DNA of 64,000 nucleotides. Source: Polluticoccus soli (GTDB lineage Bacteria > Bacteroidota > Bacteroidia > Chitinophagales > Chitinophagaceae). Positions 46,257-55,204 of this stretch are shown here, one piece after another. The stretch's first letter is position 1; each line of letters begins with the position of its first letter. Below the pieces are notes generated by a model. The model was not told the origin of the DNA. It saw only the letters and a program-made list of their open reading frames with translations, and made no database searches. The translations under genes and the position numbers were made by a program. The stretch lies in assembly GCF_029269745.1 (NCBI RefSeq), contig NZ_JARJHT010000001.1:1550001-1614000 (forward strand). The letters run 5' to 3'.

Positions 46257-47033
46257 ATGGCTTTTTTTGACGACATAGCAATATCATATGATCAGACATT
46301 TTCCTATTCCAATATAGGATCTCAGCTACGAAGTCTGGGCTGGAAAATGTTTGAGAAGGAGATAGCCGGAAACGGCCTGCATATATTGGAGATCAATTGC
46401 GGGACGGGTGTGGATGCTTTGTATTTTGCTTCGCAGGGTCACATGGTTACAGCTACAGATGCATCACCGAAAATGATCCGGGTGGCAAGCGGTAAATGTT
46501 ATCTTTCCAATCCAAAATTTGTGGTATCGAGTTTTGATGATTTGCAGTTGAACTTTCGCGACGAATTGTTCGATGTTATTTTTTCGAATTTTGGTGGATT
46601 GAATTGCGCAAGTTCGGATGATCTGGAGAAGATATTTGCCGATGCTAGTTCGTTATTAAAACCTGGGGGTCAATTTATAGCTGTTGTGATGGGGTCAGCC
46701 TGCGCTTGGGAAATGGCTTACTATCTTTTAAAGAGAGACAAGCGCGCATTCAGGCGAGCACGCAAGAGTGGGGCAAAAACGGTTTTAGGCAGCCAGACAT
46801 TTACCACGTATTATCATTCACCAAATCAGCTGAAACGGTTATCAGAGAAATTCTTTCAAAGTACAAGGCTGGCTCCGCTGGGTCTCATCTTGCCGCCGAC
46901 ATATGTTGAACATTATTTCGCAAAACGTCCGAGAACTTTAAGATTATTGTCAAAACTGGAAAGAAAAATAACGTCGTTTAGCATTCTTTCCAATTTTGCT
47001 GATCACTACATGATTGTTTTGAAGAAGATATGA
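46257..47033 (+). CDS. Class I SAM-dependent methyltransferase between the two radical SAM genes
   Basis: The start is set at the ATG giving MAFFDDIAISYDQTFSYSNIG, which matches the usual opening of this methyltransferase group; the longest frame begins at TTG 46227. Motif I is ILEINCGTGVDALYFASQGH, followed by TATDASPKMI and the post-II block FDVIFSNFGGLNC. Glycine-rich SAM binding is clear. About 258 residues. Its stop overlaps the ATG of the second radical SAM gene (ATGA), so the two are translationally coupled. A lipid-linked sugar or small lipid acceptor is possible but unproven. Confidence 0.88.
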   Translation: MAFFDDIAISYDQTFSYSNIGSQLRSLGWKMFEKEIAGNGLHILEINCGTGVDALYFASQGHMVTATDASPKMIRVASGKCYLSNPKFVVSSFDDLQLNFRDELFDVIFSNFGGLNCASSDDLEKIFADASSLLKPGGQFIAVVMGSACAWEMAYYLLKRDKRAFRRARKSGAKTVLGSQTFTTYYHSPNQLKRLSEKFFQSTRLAPLGLILPPTYVEHYFAKRPRTLRLLSKLERKITSFSILSNFADHYMIVLKKI

Positions 47034-48415
47034 AAATATTGCTGACACACGGATATTTTTTGGAGGAGGATCCCAAAGAATTACTCATAATGAAGCCCTA
47101 TGTGCCTCTGGGAATTCTGTACATATCGGCCTACCTCGAAAAGTGTGGTTTTGAGAACGAGGTTTTTGATTCCACCTTTCGATCTTTCAAAAGCCTTACA
47201 GAGACGATTATCAAAAACAGACCAGATGTCATCGGCATTTATACAAACCTGATGACGAAGATAAATGTGCTCAAAATTGTTAAGTTTATAAAGTCGAACG
47301 AAGCTTTAAAAGATACAAGGATTGTATTGGGTGGTCCTGAGGTGAGAAATCATGCAAATGATTTTCTAATGTATGGTGCGGATGTTATTGTGTTTGGTGA
47401 AGGGGAACAAACAATGCTTGAACTTGTAAAGTGTTATGCAGAAAAAGGCCTGTTGAGCGACGTTAATGGGATTGCATATAGAGACGCCAGTTTGGCAATC
47501 GTGAGAACTCCTGAGCGTACGTTGAACAAAATGTTAGATCAATTGCCGGCTCCTAACCGAAAAAAGATCGACTTAAATGCATATCTCACTGCTTGGAAAA
47601 GCAGGCATGGATATAGCGCTATTAATTTAAGTTCTATGCGTGGATGTCCTTACACATGTAAATGGTGTAGCCGGGCGGTATATGGGCAGAGCTACCGACG
47701 TAGGAAAGCGGCCCTGGTAGTAGACGAAATAGTACAACTGCAGTCTCAGTATAATTTTGATAGTATCTGGTTTGTTGATGACGTATTTACCGTTAGTCAC
47801 AAGTGGCTCGAAGAATTTGCTAAAGAGATAGCTGAAAGAAAAGTCGCTGTTCGTTATGAATGTATTTCGAGAGCCGATCGTTTGAATGACCATGCAATTG
47901 AACTGCTAAAGCAAAGCGGTTGCTTTCGCGTTTGGATAGGTGCTGAAAGCGGCTCGCAACGAATAATTGATGCTATGGATAGACGAGTTGATGTAGAAGA
48001 AACCAGGCAAATGATCCAAAAGGTAAAAGCTGCAGGTATGGAGGCCGGTACTTTTATTATGTTAGGATATCCTGGTGAAACCGAAGATGATATCGTTGCA
48101 ACAATGAAGCACCTAAAGAGTTCGCTTCCGGATCAGTTTACGATCACAATTACTTACCCAATAAAGGGGACTCCATTATATGCGGAGGTTGAAAAGGATT
48201 TTTTGACACAGCTGCCCTGGCATGAGTCAACAGACCGGGATATAGATTTTAAGCGTGAATTTCCGAGGTCATACTATGAGCATGCAGTAAAATGGGTGTC
48301 GAACGAAGTTTTGTCGCAAAAATTTGCGAAGAATAGGCAGTTTAAAAAAGCCATTTTTTGCAAGATCACGGCATGGAAATACAAATACCTTATGGAGAAA
48401 CTAAAAACTGCTTGA
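47030..48415 (+). CDS. B12-binding-domain radical SAM protein (copy 2)
   Basis: The 461-residue paralogue of the gene at 44725 has a B12-binding domain starting MKILLTHGYFLEEDPKELL, YVPLGILYISAYLEKCGF and IVLGGPEVRNHANDFL...VFGEGEQTMLELV. A radical SAM core with CPYTCKWC (C206, C210, C213), SIWFVDDVFT and WIGAESGSQRIIDAMDRRV follows, then a helical C-terminal tail. The pair differ throughout, so they are old paralogues or members of two sister subfamilies that travel together, not a recent duplication. Coupled by 4-base overlap to the methyltransferase before it. Confidence 0.9.
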   Translation: MKILLTHGYFLEEDPKELLIMKPYVPLGILYISAYLEKCGFENEVFDSTFRSFKSLTETIIKNRPDVIGIYTNLMTKINVLKIVKFIKSNEALKDTRIVLGGPEVRNHANDFLMYGADVIVFGEGEQTMLELVKCYAEKGLLSDVNGIAYRDASLAIVRTPERTLNKMLDQLPAPNRKKIDLNAYLTAWKSRHGYSAINLSSMRGCPYTCKWCSRAVYGQSYRRRKAALVVDEIVQLQSQYNFDSIWFVDDVFTVSHKWLEEFAKEIAERKVAVRYECISRADRLNDHAIELLKQSGCFRVWIGAESGSQRIIDAMDRRVDVEETRQMIQKVKAAGMEAGTFIMLGYPGETEDDIVATMKHLKSSLPDQFTITITYPIKGTPLYAEVEKDFLTQLPWHESTDRDIDFKREFPRSYYEHAVKWVSNEVLSQKFAKNRQFKKAIFCKITAWKYKYLMEKLKTA

Positions 48416-48420
48416 CGCGC

Positions 48421-49488
48421 ATGTCGTTCTCACATTTGCTAATAGTAACGCCGGGTTTCGCTGCCAACGAGGAGGATACGACTTCTGTGCCCGCAGTTCA
48501 GCAATTCCTGTTGAGTTTTAGAAAGATATTTCCTGATATAGTTCTTAGCCTGATAAGTTTTCATTACCCATGCAGAAACGATAGTTACGACTGGCATGGT
48601 ATAGATGTTCACACGATCGGAAACAAGCACGCCGGTGGCTTGAAAAAGTTGTTTTCTTTTTACAGATTCCTGAAAATCGGCAAAAAGATAAACAGCAAAG
48701 TACCAATAGATGGTGTGCTGTGTTTTTGGCTGACAGACAGTACGCTAGCAGCAAAATTGCTTGCCCGGAAACTAAATGTTCCATCGTTTGTATGGATGCA
48801 TGGGCAGGATGCCAAAGCTGATAATAAGTATGTGCGCATAGTGCGTCCTTCAATGGAACACCTGGCCGCTATATCAGAGCCGCAGAGTCGGTTGTTTGAA
48901 CGTAATTTCGGTCAACGTCCTGGACATATTGTTTCAAATGGTGTCGATCCCTGTATATTCCCACCATTAAATGCAGGAAATAGGCAGACCGACCTGCTGT
49001 CGGTTGGGTCACTTATTCCGTTGAAACAACAACATCTTTTTATAGAATTGGTTCGCGATCTTAGAGACACTGGCTATCTGCATATTAAAGCTATGCTCGT
49101 GGGAGAAGGCAAGCTACAGCAAGAGCTGGAGGATCTGGTGAAGAAATACGGTCTCGAAGATATGCTTTGTCTTAAGGGCCGATTACAACACAATGAAGTA
49201 TTAAATGAAATGAACAATGCGCGAATATTAGTGCATCCTTCCAGCTACGAGGGGCATAGTACAGTGATGCTGGAGGCACTCTATTCGGGTTGTCAGGTTG
49301 TGTCTTTTTTACCGGCCGGGCAGGGCTCAATCGATAACTTTACCATGTGTGAAGACTTCGAGGAGATGAAGCGGGTTAGCCGGAAGCTCCTGTCTGCACA
49401 CAATAGCTGTGAAAGAATAGAAGTCAACCGTATAGAGACCAGCGTCTTGCAGGTAAAGCGAATATTTGATCAGCTTAAATTAAAGTAG
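48421..49488 (+). CDS. Family 4-like glycosyltransferase
   Basis: The start is the ATG at 48421 (MSFSHLLIVTPGFA), 5 bases after the second radical SAM stop; a longer frame overlapping that gene is rejected. The 355-residue GT-B protein has a C-terminal donor domain with LLSVGSLIPLKQQHLFIEL, AMLVGEGKLQQELEDL and the E-x7-E motif region HPSSYEGHSTVMLEALYSGC. It likely uses a nucleotide-activated sugar. The signature is that of GT4 enzymes that act in surface polysaccharide or glycolipid assembly. Confidence 0.9.
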   Translation: MSFSHLLIVTPGFAANEEDTTSVPAVQQFLLSFRKIFPDIVLSLISFHYPCRNDSYDWHGIDVHTIGNKHAGGLKKLFSFYRFLKIGKKINSKVPIDGVLCFWLTDSTLAAKLLARKLNVPSFVWMHGQDAKADNKYVRIVRPSMEHLAAISEPQSRLFERNFGQRPGHIVSNGVDPCIFPPLNAGNRQTDLLSVGSLIPLKQQHLFIELVRDLRDTGYLHIKAMLVGEGKLQQELEDLVKKYGLEDMLCLKGRLQHNEVLNEMNNARILVHPSSYEGHSTVMLEALYSGCQVVSFLPAGQGSIDNFTMCEDFEEMKRVSRKLLSAHNSCERIEVNRIETSVLQVKRIFDQLKLK

Positions 49489-49490
49489 CT

Positions 49491-50207
49491 ATGATGATAG
49501 TGACAGATCCATCGCGATACAAGGAGAAAGAGGATCTTTACATACAAGTTCGTGATACGGAAGGTCGTATTGTAAGTGACGAGTTGTTGCTGACTTTGCC
49601 AGATGTGCCGGAAAATAACTCGTATAACACCGAGTGGAAAATGCGGGCCAATAGCTTTAGCCGCTTCAGAGCCTATTTGGAAAAAAGATATAACAGTCGC
49701 TCTTTGAACATCCTTGATATTGGCTGTGGTAATGGGTGGATGTCATATAATCTCGCGAAGGGTGGACACACGCTTGCGGGTGTAGACCTAAATATGGCAG
49801 AACTACAGCAAGCTGAAAGAGTATTTAGCATGGGTAATAACCTAAAGTGGTTCTATGCCGATGTAATGAAGGATGATATTCCAGGTGGGCCGTTCGACAT
49901 TATTCTGTTTTCGGCTAGTTGTCAATATTTTTCCAACATTAAAGACCTGACTGGACGAACGGAGAAACTTTTGACACCAAATGGTGAGATACATCTGCTT
50001 GATTCTGTCTTCTATAAGCGTTCGCAGATATACGAAGCAAAAGCCCGCAGCATGGACTACTACAGTCGCTTAGGTTTTCCATTGATGGCTCAATATTATT
50101 TTCATCACACCACTGACGATCTAAAGAGCTGTGGATACAAAAAATTATACCCGGGGCCCCTATCGTACAAAAAGCCTTTGCAGTGGTGGGTATGGCGGAA
50201 AAACTAA
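49491..50207 (+). CDS. Class I SAM-dependent methyltransferase (second of the cluster)
   Basis: The 238-residue methyltransferase has motif I ILDIGCGNGWMSYNLAKGG, the acidic residue after beta-2 in AGVDLNMAEL, and FDIILFSASCQYF as post-motif II. It starts 2 bases after the glycosyltransferase stop, so it belongs to the same transcript. A C-terminal patch rich in aromatic residues (YYFHHTTDDL ... PLQWWVW) probably shapes the acceptor site. Its 3' end overlaps the convergent nucleotidyltransferase gene by 4 bases, which closes the cluster on this strand. Confidence 0.88.
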   Translation: MMIVTDPSRYKEKEDLYIQVRDTEGRIVSDELLLTLPDVPENNSYNTEWKMRANSFSRFRAYLEKRYNSRSLNILDIGCGNGWMSYNLAKGGHTLAGVDLNMAELQQAERVFSMGNNLKWFYADVMKDDIPGGPFDIILFSASCQYFSNIKDLTGRTEKLLTPNGEIHLLDSVFYKRSQIYEAKARSMDYYSRLGFPLMAQYYFHHTTDDLKSCGYKKLYPGPLSYKKPLQWWVWRKN

Positions 50208-51112
50208 GCGTTGAACTGAAGTTTTAGCTGATGCAATACTTTTTTCTGATAATTAGCAGGATGGTTTTTTGACACGAACCAGCGTGTTTTCATAGCAAGA
50301 TCGTAATCCTCCATCGGATAATTCTTTCGTTGCCATTTATATCTCCACCAAGTGTCTGTTAAAGACATTAGTGCTTGGTTTAGCGCGCGGGGTGCAAGCA
50401 ATTCCAAAAAGCTTTCAGCCAGTTTTTTAATAAATACCTTAAAGTTCGGTATCGGCTTCACAGAGGTAAAATTGGGGAATAGCGGCTCAACCCAATTATT
50501 ATTTGCTTCTATAAAACTAGCGAAGACCCCTTCATCATATAAAGGAATCAAAGTAACGATCTCGGTACCTGTGAATCTATTCTGTTCCTCGAGGCATGGT
50601 TTTGACTCATCCAGAAAGTAGTTCATGCAGTAAGAGTGCTGCGTATTATTAAGAAAAGTAAACTTCTTGAAAATATGCAACAACGATCGGCATATCCACA
50701 ACCTGTTCTTTTCGGTAATGATAAAAAAGTCGATGTCAGATCTATCGTCCGCATAGCCTTTTGACAATGATCCGGAGATGCAAACCGCTTTTACAAAGGG
50801 GAATCTGGAAATGATTGCACCTGAGCGATAGGCCTCTTTCATTCTAATCGCAGCTTTTTTTATGCTTTTCAGCCGCGCATCAGCCAATGAGCGGTCGTTT
50901 TCCAGCATATATAGGTCTTTATATACAAACAGTTCCCGGGAGGCCACGAGTTCATGCAGAACAACTTTAAGCTCTTCGATTGTTATTCTTGTTCCAAGAT
51001 ATTTTTGCAGTTCTCCAATAAACAACGGGAACCTAAATATGTGAAAATATCTCAAGGCATCAATAATGTGAGTTTTGACGCAAATCTCCGTTGTATAAAC
51101 CTGCATAGGCAT
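50204..51112 (-). CDS. Nucleotidyltransferase-domain protein
   Basis: The 302-residue protein contains a polymerase-beta-type nucleotidyltransferase core: CISGSLSKGYADDRSDIDFFI (GS motif plus D-x-D, about residues 112-132). The first ~85 residues look like a winged-helix (FPLFIGELQKYLGTRITIEELKVVLHELVASREL). The C-terminal ~120 residues are helical and basic. Stand-alone proteins of this architecture are not linked to one reaction; antibiotic-type adenylation or a toxin/antitoxin role would both be speculation. It converges on the methyltransferase with a 4-base overlap. Confidence 0.75.
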   Translation of the reverse strand: MPMQVYTTEICVKTHIIDALRYFHIFRFPLFIGELQKYLGTRITIEELKVVLHELVASRELFVYKDLYMLENDRSLADARLKSIKKAAIRMKEAYRSGAIISRFPFVKAVCISGSLSKGYADDRSDIDFFIITEKNRLWICRSLLHIFKKFTFLNNTQHSYCMNYFLDESKPCLEEQNRFTGTEIVTLIPLYDEGVFASFIEANNNWVEPLFPNFTSVKPIPNFKVFIKKLAESFLELLAPRALNQALMSLTDTWWRYKWQRKNYPMEDYDLAMKTRWFVSKNHPANYQKKVLHQLKLQFNA

Positions 51113-51225
51113 TCAATTGAACAAACACTAATCTGTAAGAGGTTATAGCAAAGGAGTAAAAGAAGTATAAACGGCTTATAAAGATAAATAAAAATCTCCC
51201 AACAAAGGCATTAGCCAAACATAGT

Positions 51226-51258
51226 TTTGTAAGTTTTTCTATTTAAATACTATTTTTG
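51226..51258 (+). promoter_or_regulatory. Promoter of the Wzz-like gene (TTTG-N21-TATTTTTG)
   Basis: TTTG at 51226-51229 and TATTTTTG at 51251-51258 are separated by 21 bases. It overlaps the TTG of the longest frame and so fixes the start at the ATG at 51280. Confidence 0.8.
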
Positions 51259-51279
51259 AAAAATTCTTCAAATACTATT

Positions 51280-52116
51280 ATGGCCCCTGATACAGGACGA
51301 AATTTCGGTGCAAGTTTTTATCACTCAACTATAGAATTATTACGAAAAGGCTTCAGTGCGGTAAGATCTAATTTTATATTGCTGCTTTGCTGCATTGCGG
51401 TGGCTTTAGGCATTTTTAGTCTTTACAACATACCAAAGTCAAATCAATTCAAGGCTTCATTCACAGTGGCATATGATGACCTGGTCCGCAAAATATATGG
51501 CGATCGACTATATAAGATCAATCTGCTTGTAAACCGGGGCGATTTTGAAAAAGTGGCTTATTATCTAAGTGTCGATAAACATACCGCAAGCACTTTGCGA
51601 TCAGTTAAAGGAAAAAATATTGTTGGCGAAGATTTGACAGACGACATGAATACCGACCGAATTCCGTTTGTAATAAAAATAGAAGTAACAGACAGCGCTG
51701 CTATTTCTAAGTTGCAAGCGGGGTTGGTGAGCTTTTTAGAAGAAGGCAATGCTTATTCAGCAACAACCAAGGCATTGAAAATCAAAGAAATAAATGACGA
51801 ATTGCAGTTTATCGACGAACAGCTTCGAATGATGGATAGCTTGAAAAGGAAGTTTAATGACGGTGCTGTAGCCACAACTAACAACCAAAACAGCTCAGCT
51901 ACAAACATATACGATTTTTCATATGAACTATACAATAAAAGAAAAGACCTTTTAAGAAAAAAGAGTATGCCCGGAACCATCCAGGTGATTGACGATGCTA
52001 TTGTTGCACAGGCAAGCGGTTTTCCAATGATCGTAATGGTGATTTTGGGAGTTATCGGCGGTTTTCTGCTGTTTATTGTGACCGCGCTGTTCATCAAGCC
52101 AGCGCTTAAGAGGTAG
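51280..52116 (+). CDS. Wzz-like chain-length-determinant membrane protein
   Basis: The 278-residue protein has one membrane helix near the N-terminus (NFILLLCCIAVALGIFSLYNI), a periplasmic part that includes a coiled segment (LKIKEINDELQFIDEQLRMMDSLKRKF), and a C-terminal helix (FPMIVMVILGVIGGFLLFIVTALFI). This two-TM layout with a periplasmic coiled coil is that of polysaccharide co-polymerases (Wzz/LPS chain-length proteins), though the proline-rich signature near the second helix is weak. It lies next to the glycosyltransferase cluster but on its own promoter. No Wza or tyrosine kinase is adjacent. It overlaps the convergent epimerase gene by 11 bases. Confidence 0.7.
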   Translation: MAPDTGRNFGASFYHSTIELLRKGFSAVRSNFILLLCCIAVALGIFSLYNIPKSNQFKASFTVAYDDLVRKIYGDRLYKINLLVNRGDFEKVAYYLSVDKHTASTLRSVKGKNIVGEDLTDDMNTDRIPFVIKIEVTDSAAISKLQAGLVSFLEEGNAYSATTKALKIKEINDELQFIDEQLRMMDSLKRKFNDGAVATTNNQNSSATNIYDFSYELYNKRKDLLRKKSMPGTIQVIDDAIVAQASGFPMIVMVILGVIGGFLLFIVTALFIKPALKR

Positions 52117-52513
52117 TTAGCTCCTGGCAAAGTTCAATTAGTACCCCGTTCGTGTTCTTAGGATGTAAAAAACAGATAAGCTTGTTATCAGCCCCTTTCT
52201 TAGGATGTTCGTTCAATATTGTGAACCCAAGAGCTGCCAAACGTTTCATCTCTGCCTGAATGTTTTCGACTTCAAAGGCGATATGATGTATCCCCTCTCC
52301 CTTCTTTTCTATGAATTTGCTAATAGGGCTTTCAGGCCGAGTAGATTCTAGTAACTCTATTTTTGATTCGCCAGTTTGAAAAAAGGCAGTATTTACGCCC
52401 TCAGATTCAACAGCTTCTGTTTTATAGCAGGGGGTATTAAGTAGCTGTTCATATGTTGAAATTGCTTCATCAAGATTTTTTACGGCAATTCCGAGGTGCT
52501 CGATCTTTAACAT
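52106..52513 (-). CDS. mce: Methylmalonyl-CoA epimerase
   Basis: The 135-residue vicinal-oxygen-chelate protein has the epimerase pattern: IEHLGIAVKNLDEAISTYEQLL (metal His in EHLGIAV), a Gln in ESEGVNTAFFQTG, KIELLES, the second metal His in GIHHIAFEVENI, and the final ligand Glu in GVLIELCQE. It interconverts the R and S forms of methylmalonyl-CoA between propionyl-CoA carboxylase and the mutase. Those partners are not in this window. Its stop lies inside the end of the Wzz-like gene on the other strand. Confidence 0.92.
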   Translation of the reverse strand: MLKIEHLGIAVKNLDEAISTYEQLLNTPCYKTEAVESEGVNTAFFQTGESKIELLESTRPESPISKFIEKKGEGIHHIAFEVENIQAEMKRLAALGFTILNEHPKKGADNKLICFLHPKNTNGVLIELCQELTTS

Positions 52514-52587
52514 ATTATAATAGCTTTTACAAATGGCTTTATTTAAAGCCCCAATGCATTTAACGTTCTAAAGTACTGCAATTGGCT

Positions 52588-52595
52588 TAACTTTG
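52588..52595 (+). promoter_or_regulatory. -7 promoter box (TAACTTTG) of the isc operon
   Basis: A consensus TAnnTTTG match 23 bases before the iscS ATG. A CGTTC sequence rather than TTG sits at the -33 distance. Confidence 0.55.
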
Positions 52596-52618
52596 TGCGA
52601 CAATACTTGTGACTTATT

Positions 52619-53839
52619 ATGGAATTGAAATTGCCGATATATCTGGATAATAATGCTACGACTCCGTGCGATCCGCGTGTGGTGGAAACTATGCTTCCTT
52701 ATTTTACCGAAAGATTCGGTAATGCTGCCAGCCGCAGCCACTCTTTTGGCTGGGTTGCTGAAGAAGCAGTGGACTATGCGCGTGAGCAAGTAGCGAAACT
52801 GATAAATGCTGACCCAAAGGAGATCATTTTCACTTCAGGAGCTACAGAAGCTGATAACCTTGCGATAAAAGGCGTGTTTGAAATGTATGCGTCTAAAGGT
52901 AATCATATTATTACCTGTACTACCGAGCACAAGGCGGTGTTGGATACGTGTAAGCACCTGGAAAAAATGGGCGCTGAAGTAACCTATCTGCCTGTGCAGC
53001 CAGATGGTCTAATTGACTTAGCTGAACTCGAAAAAGCAATAACCAGCAAAACAATTCTTATTGCCATTATGTATGGTAATAACGAAGTTGGTGTAATACA
53101 GCCTATAAAAGAGATCAGTGCCATTGCACGCAAGCATGGTGTACTGTTCTTTACCGATGGTACGCAGGCAGTAGGCAAAGTACCTGTTGACGTAATGGCT
53201 GATGGTATCGATTTGATGGCTTTCAGTGCACATAAAATGTACGGGCCTAAAGGTGTTGGTGCATTGTATGTACGCCGCAAAAACCCGCGTGTAAAGGTGA
53301 CGGCCCAAATGGATGGCGGTGGCCACGAGCGCGGCATGCGCAGCGGTACTATGAATGTGCCGGGCATTGTGGGTTTTGGTAAAGCTTGCGAACTGTGCAT
53401 GAACGAAATGGAGGCTGAAGCTAAACGCCTAAGTGTTATGAGAGACAGGCTGGAGAAAGGGTTGATGGAATTGGAAGAAGCTTATGTAAACGGCAACACG
53501 CAGCACCGTCTGCCGCACGTTGCAAACATATCATTCAAATACGTAGAAGGTGAAGGGTTAATGATGGGTTTCAATAAAGATATCGCTTTATCAAGCGGTT
53601 CTGCTTGCACATCAGCATCGCTCGAACCATCGTATGTATTGAAAGCTTTGGGTCTTGGTGACGATCTGGCCCATAGTTCACTTCGTTTCGGTTTGGGTAG
53701 GTTCACTACAGATGACCAGATCGATTATACGATCAATGCAATTAAAAATACAGTGTTGAAACTGCGTGAAATGAGCCCCCTGTGGGAAATGTATAAAGAA
53801 GGTATCGATTTGAATACCATCGAATGGGCGCATCACTAA
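52619..53839 (+). CDS. iscS: Cysteine desulfurase IscS
   Basis: The 406-residue class V PLP enzyme begins [18 protein letters not shown] and has [25 protein letters not shown], the PLP-Lys block [19 protein letters not shown] and the mobile-loop active Cys330 in [17 protein letters not shown]. The C-terminal region with the long IscS-type tail distinguishes it from NifS/SufS. It gives sulfur to IscU for Fe-S cluster assembly. It is followed at 24 bases by iscU. Confidence 0.96.
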   Translation: MELKLPIYLDNNATTPCDPRVVETMLPYFTERFGNAASRSHSFGWVAEEAVDYAREQVAKLINADPKEIIFTSGATEADNLAIKGVFEMYASKGNHIITCTTEHKAVLDTCKHLEKMGAEVTYLPVQPDGLIDLAELEKAITSKTILIAIMYGNNEVGVIQPIKEISAIARKHGVLFFTDGTQAVGKVPVDVMADGIDLMAFSAHKMYGPKGVGALYVRRKNPRVKVTAQMDGGGHERGMRSGTMNVPGIVGFGKACELCMNEMEAEAKRLSVMRDRLEKGLMELEEAYVNGNTQHRLPHVANISFKYVEGEGLMMGFNKDIALSSGSACTSASLEPSYVLKALGLGDDLAHSSLRFGLGRFTTDDQIDYTINAIKNTVLKLREMSPLWEMYKEGIDLNTIEWAHH

Positions 53840-53863
53840 TTAACCACTTTAATAAAAGACATC

Positions 53864-54280
53864 ATGGCATATTCAGAAAAAGTTATCGATCACTACCAGA
53901 ATCCTAAGAACGTAGGTACTCTGGATAAATCAAAAACGAACGTAGGTACCGGCTTGGTTGGCGCTCCTGAATGCGGCGACGTTATGCGCCTGCAGATCGA
54001 AGTAGATGAAGCTACTGGCGTTATCAGCGACGCGAAATTCAAAACTTTCGGTTGTGGTTCGGCTATAGCCTCGTCATCTCTGGCTACAGAATGGCTGAAA
54101 GGTAAAACTGTTGACCAGGCACTGGCAATCGACAACATGGACATTGTTGAAGAATTGAATCTCCCACCGGTGAAGATCCACTGCTCTGTTTTGGCGGAAG
54201 ATGCGATTAAGGCTGCGATCAATGACTACCGCGTGAAAAATGGTCTTCCTGAATTGGAGCTTGAAGAGAAGAAGCATTAA
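53864..54280 (+). CDS. iscU: Fe-S cluster scaffold IscU
   Basis: The 138-residue scaffold protein has all three cluster Cys residues in their usual context: VGAPECGDVMRLQI, KTFGCGSAIASSS and VKIHCSVLAEDAIKAAI. The PPVK block (LPPVKIHC) that Hsp70 HscA recognises in IscU is present, although no hscA or hscB is in the operon here. Confidence 0.96.
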   Translation: MAYSEKVIDHYQNPKNVGTLDKSKTNVGTGLVGAPECGDVMRLQIEVDEATGVISDAKFKTFGCGSAIASSSLATEWLKGKTVDQALAIDNMDIVEELNLPPVKIHCSVLAEDAIKAAINDYRVKNGLPELELEEKKH

Positions 54281-54298
54281 TAGCGAAATGAGTTTTGT

Positions 54299-54625
54299 AT
54301 GATCAGCATTAGTGAGAAGGCAAAGAATAAGATTACGCAGCTAAAAGCAGACGCCGGTCTTTCCGACGATTATTTTCTGCGTGTAGGTGTTGTGGGCGGT
54401 GGATGCTCAGGTCTTTCGTACAAACTCGACTTTGATAATGAATCCCAACCCAATGATCAGGTGTTTGAAGACCAGGGCGTGAGGCTTGTTACCGATTTGA
54501 AGAGTTTTCTTTATCTGTGTGATACGACGCTTGATTTTTCCGATGGCCTCAATGGCAAAGGATTTCATTTTATCAATCCTAATGCCAGCCGCACCTGCGG
54601 TTGCGGGGAGAGTTTTGCGGTGTAA
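54299..54625 (+). CDS. iscA: A-type Fe-S carrier (IscA/HesB family)
   Basis: The 108-residue protein has the HesB pattern with the three conserved cysteines: VGGGCSGLSYKLDF and the C-terminal SRTCGCGESFAV. It follows iscU by 18 bases and ends the operon before a 15-bp hairpin terminator. It would carry clusters from IscU to target proteins. The operon lacks iscR, hscA, hscB and fdx in this window; the Nfu-type carrier lies about 1.1 kb further on. Confidence 0.94.
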   Translation: MISISEKAKNKITQLKADAGLSDDYFLRVGVVGGGCSGLSYKLDFDNESQPNDQVFEDQGVRLVTDLKSFLYLCDTTLDFSDGLNGKGFHFINPNASRTCGCGESFAV

Positions 54626-54647
54626 AAAAGATTCATTGAATTTATAT

Positions 54648-54680
54648 AAAAGAGGCGATGCACTGCATCGCCTCTTTTTT
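54648..54680. terminator. Terminator of the isc operon
   Basis: A 15-bp near-perfect stem (AAAAGAGGCGATGCA / TGCATCGCCTCTTTT) and a T tract on the plus strand. The A run on the other side may serve the small minus-strand gene as well. Confidence 0.9.
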
Positions 54681-54692
54681 TCATCTCCTCAA

Positions 54693-55124
54693 TTACCTGT
54701 CGCTCACGCCGCCATCGTTTGCCGGTAGCTCAACGCTTGTATCCAGGTAGTTAATATTTCTGGCTTTATTTAGCTCTACTCCGTCATTTATCATGCTTTC
54801 TTTTCCCTCGTAAGGAGCTTGTGGATCATCGATCGTCACTCTAATGCGGGGGTTGCGCCTATTGCTGGGTACCATCCCGCTAAAGCTCGGGAATGGACTG
54901 CTATAACCAAGATAAACACTAGTATCCATCATTCTCAGGACACCTTCCGGATTCTCAATTGTAGAAGTTCGACCAAGATCGGATTTCGCGCTCTTGGGGC
55001 AAACCTGGTATTTTGAGTCTATCAGGCATATCCGGTAGTTCTTCGCGAAAGCACTTTTTTTCTGTGCGCTAGCGCCATAAACTGTAGCGCCAATCATTGC
55101 CAATGCTAATAATATCTTTTTCAT
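54693..55124 (-). CDS. Small secreted protein of unknown function
   Basis: The 143-residue protein has a clear signal peptide (MKKILLALAMIGATVYGASAQ). The mature part contains two Cys (RICLIDSKYQVCPKS, possibly one disulfide) and an otherwise polar chain without a known domain. I find no family. It ends beside the isc terminator on the opposite strand and lies 80 bases after another small secreted protein of the same strand. Confidence 0.6.
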   Translation of the reverse strand: MKKILLALAMIGATVYGASAQKKSAFAKNYRICLIDSKYQVCPKSAKSDLGRTSTIENPEGVLRMMDTSVYLGYSSPFPSFSGMVPSNRRNPRIRVTIDDPQAPYEGKESMINDGVELNKARNINYLDTSVELPANDGGVSDR

Positions 55125-55204
55125 AATCGCTAATTTTCATTCACACTCACCTCAGCCGGTTAAAAACTGTTCCTCTTAGACTTAAAGAAATGTGAAAAAG
55201 GTAT

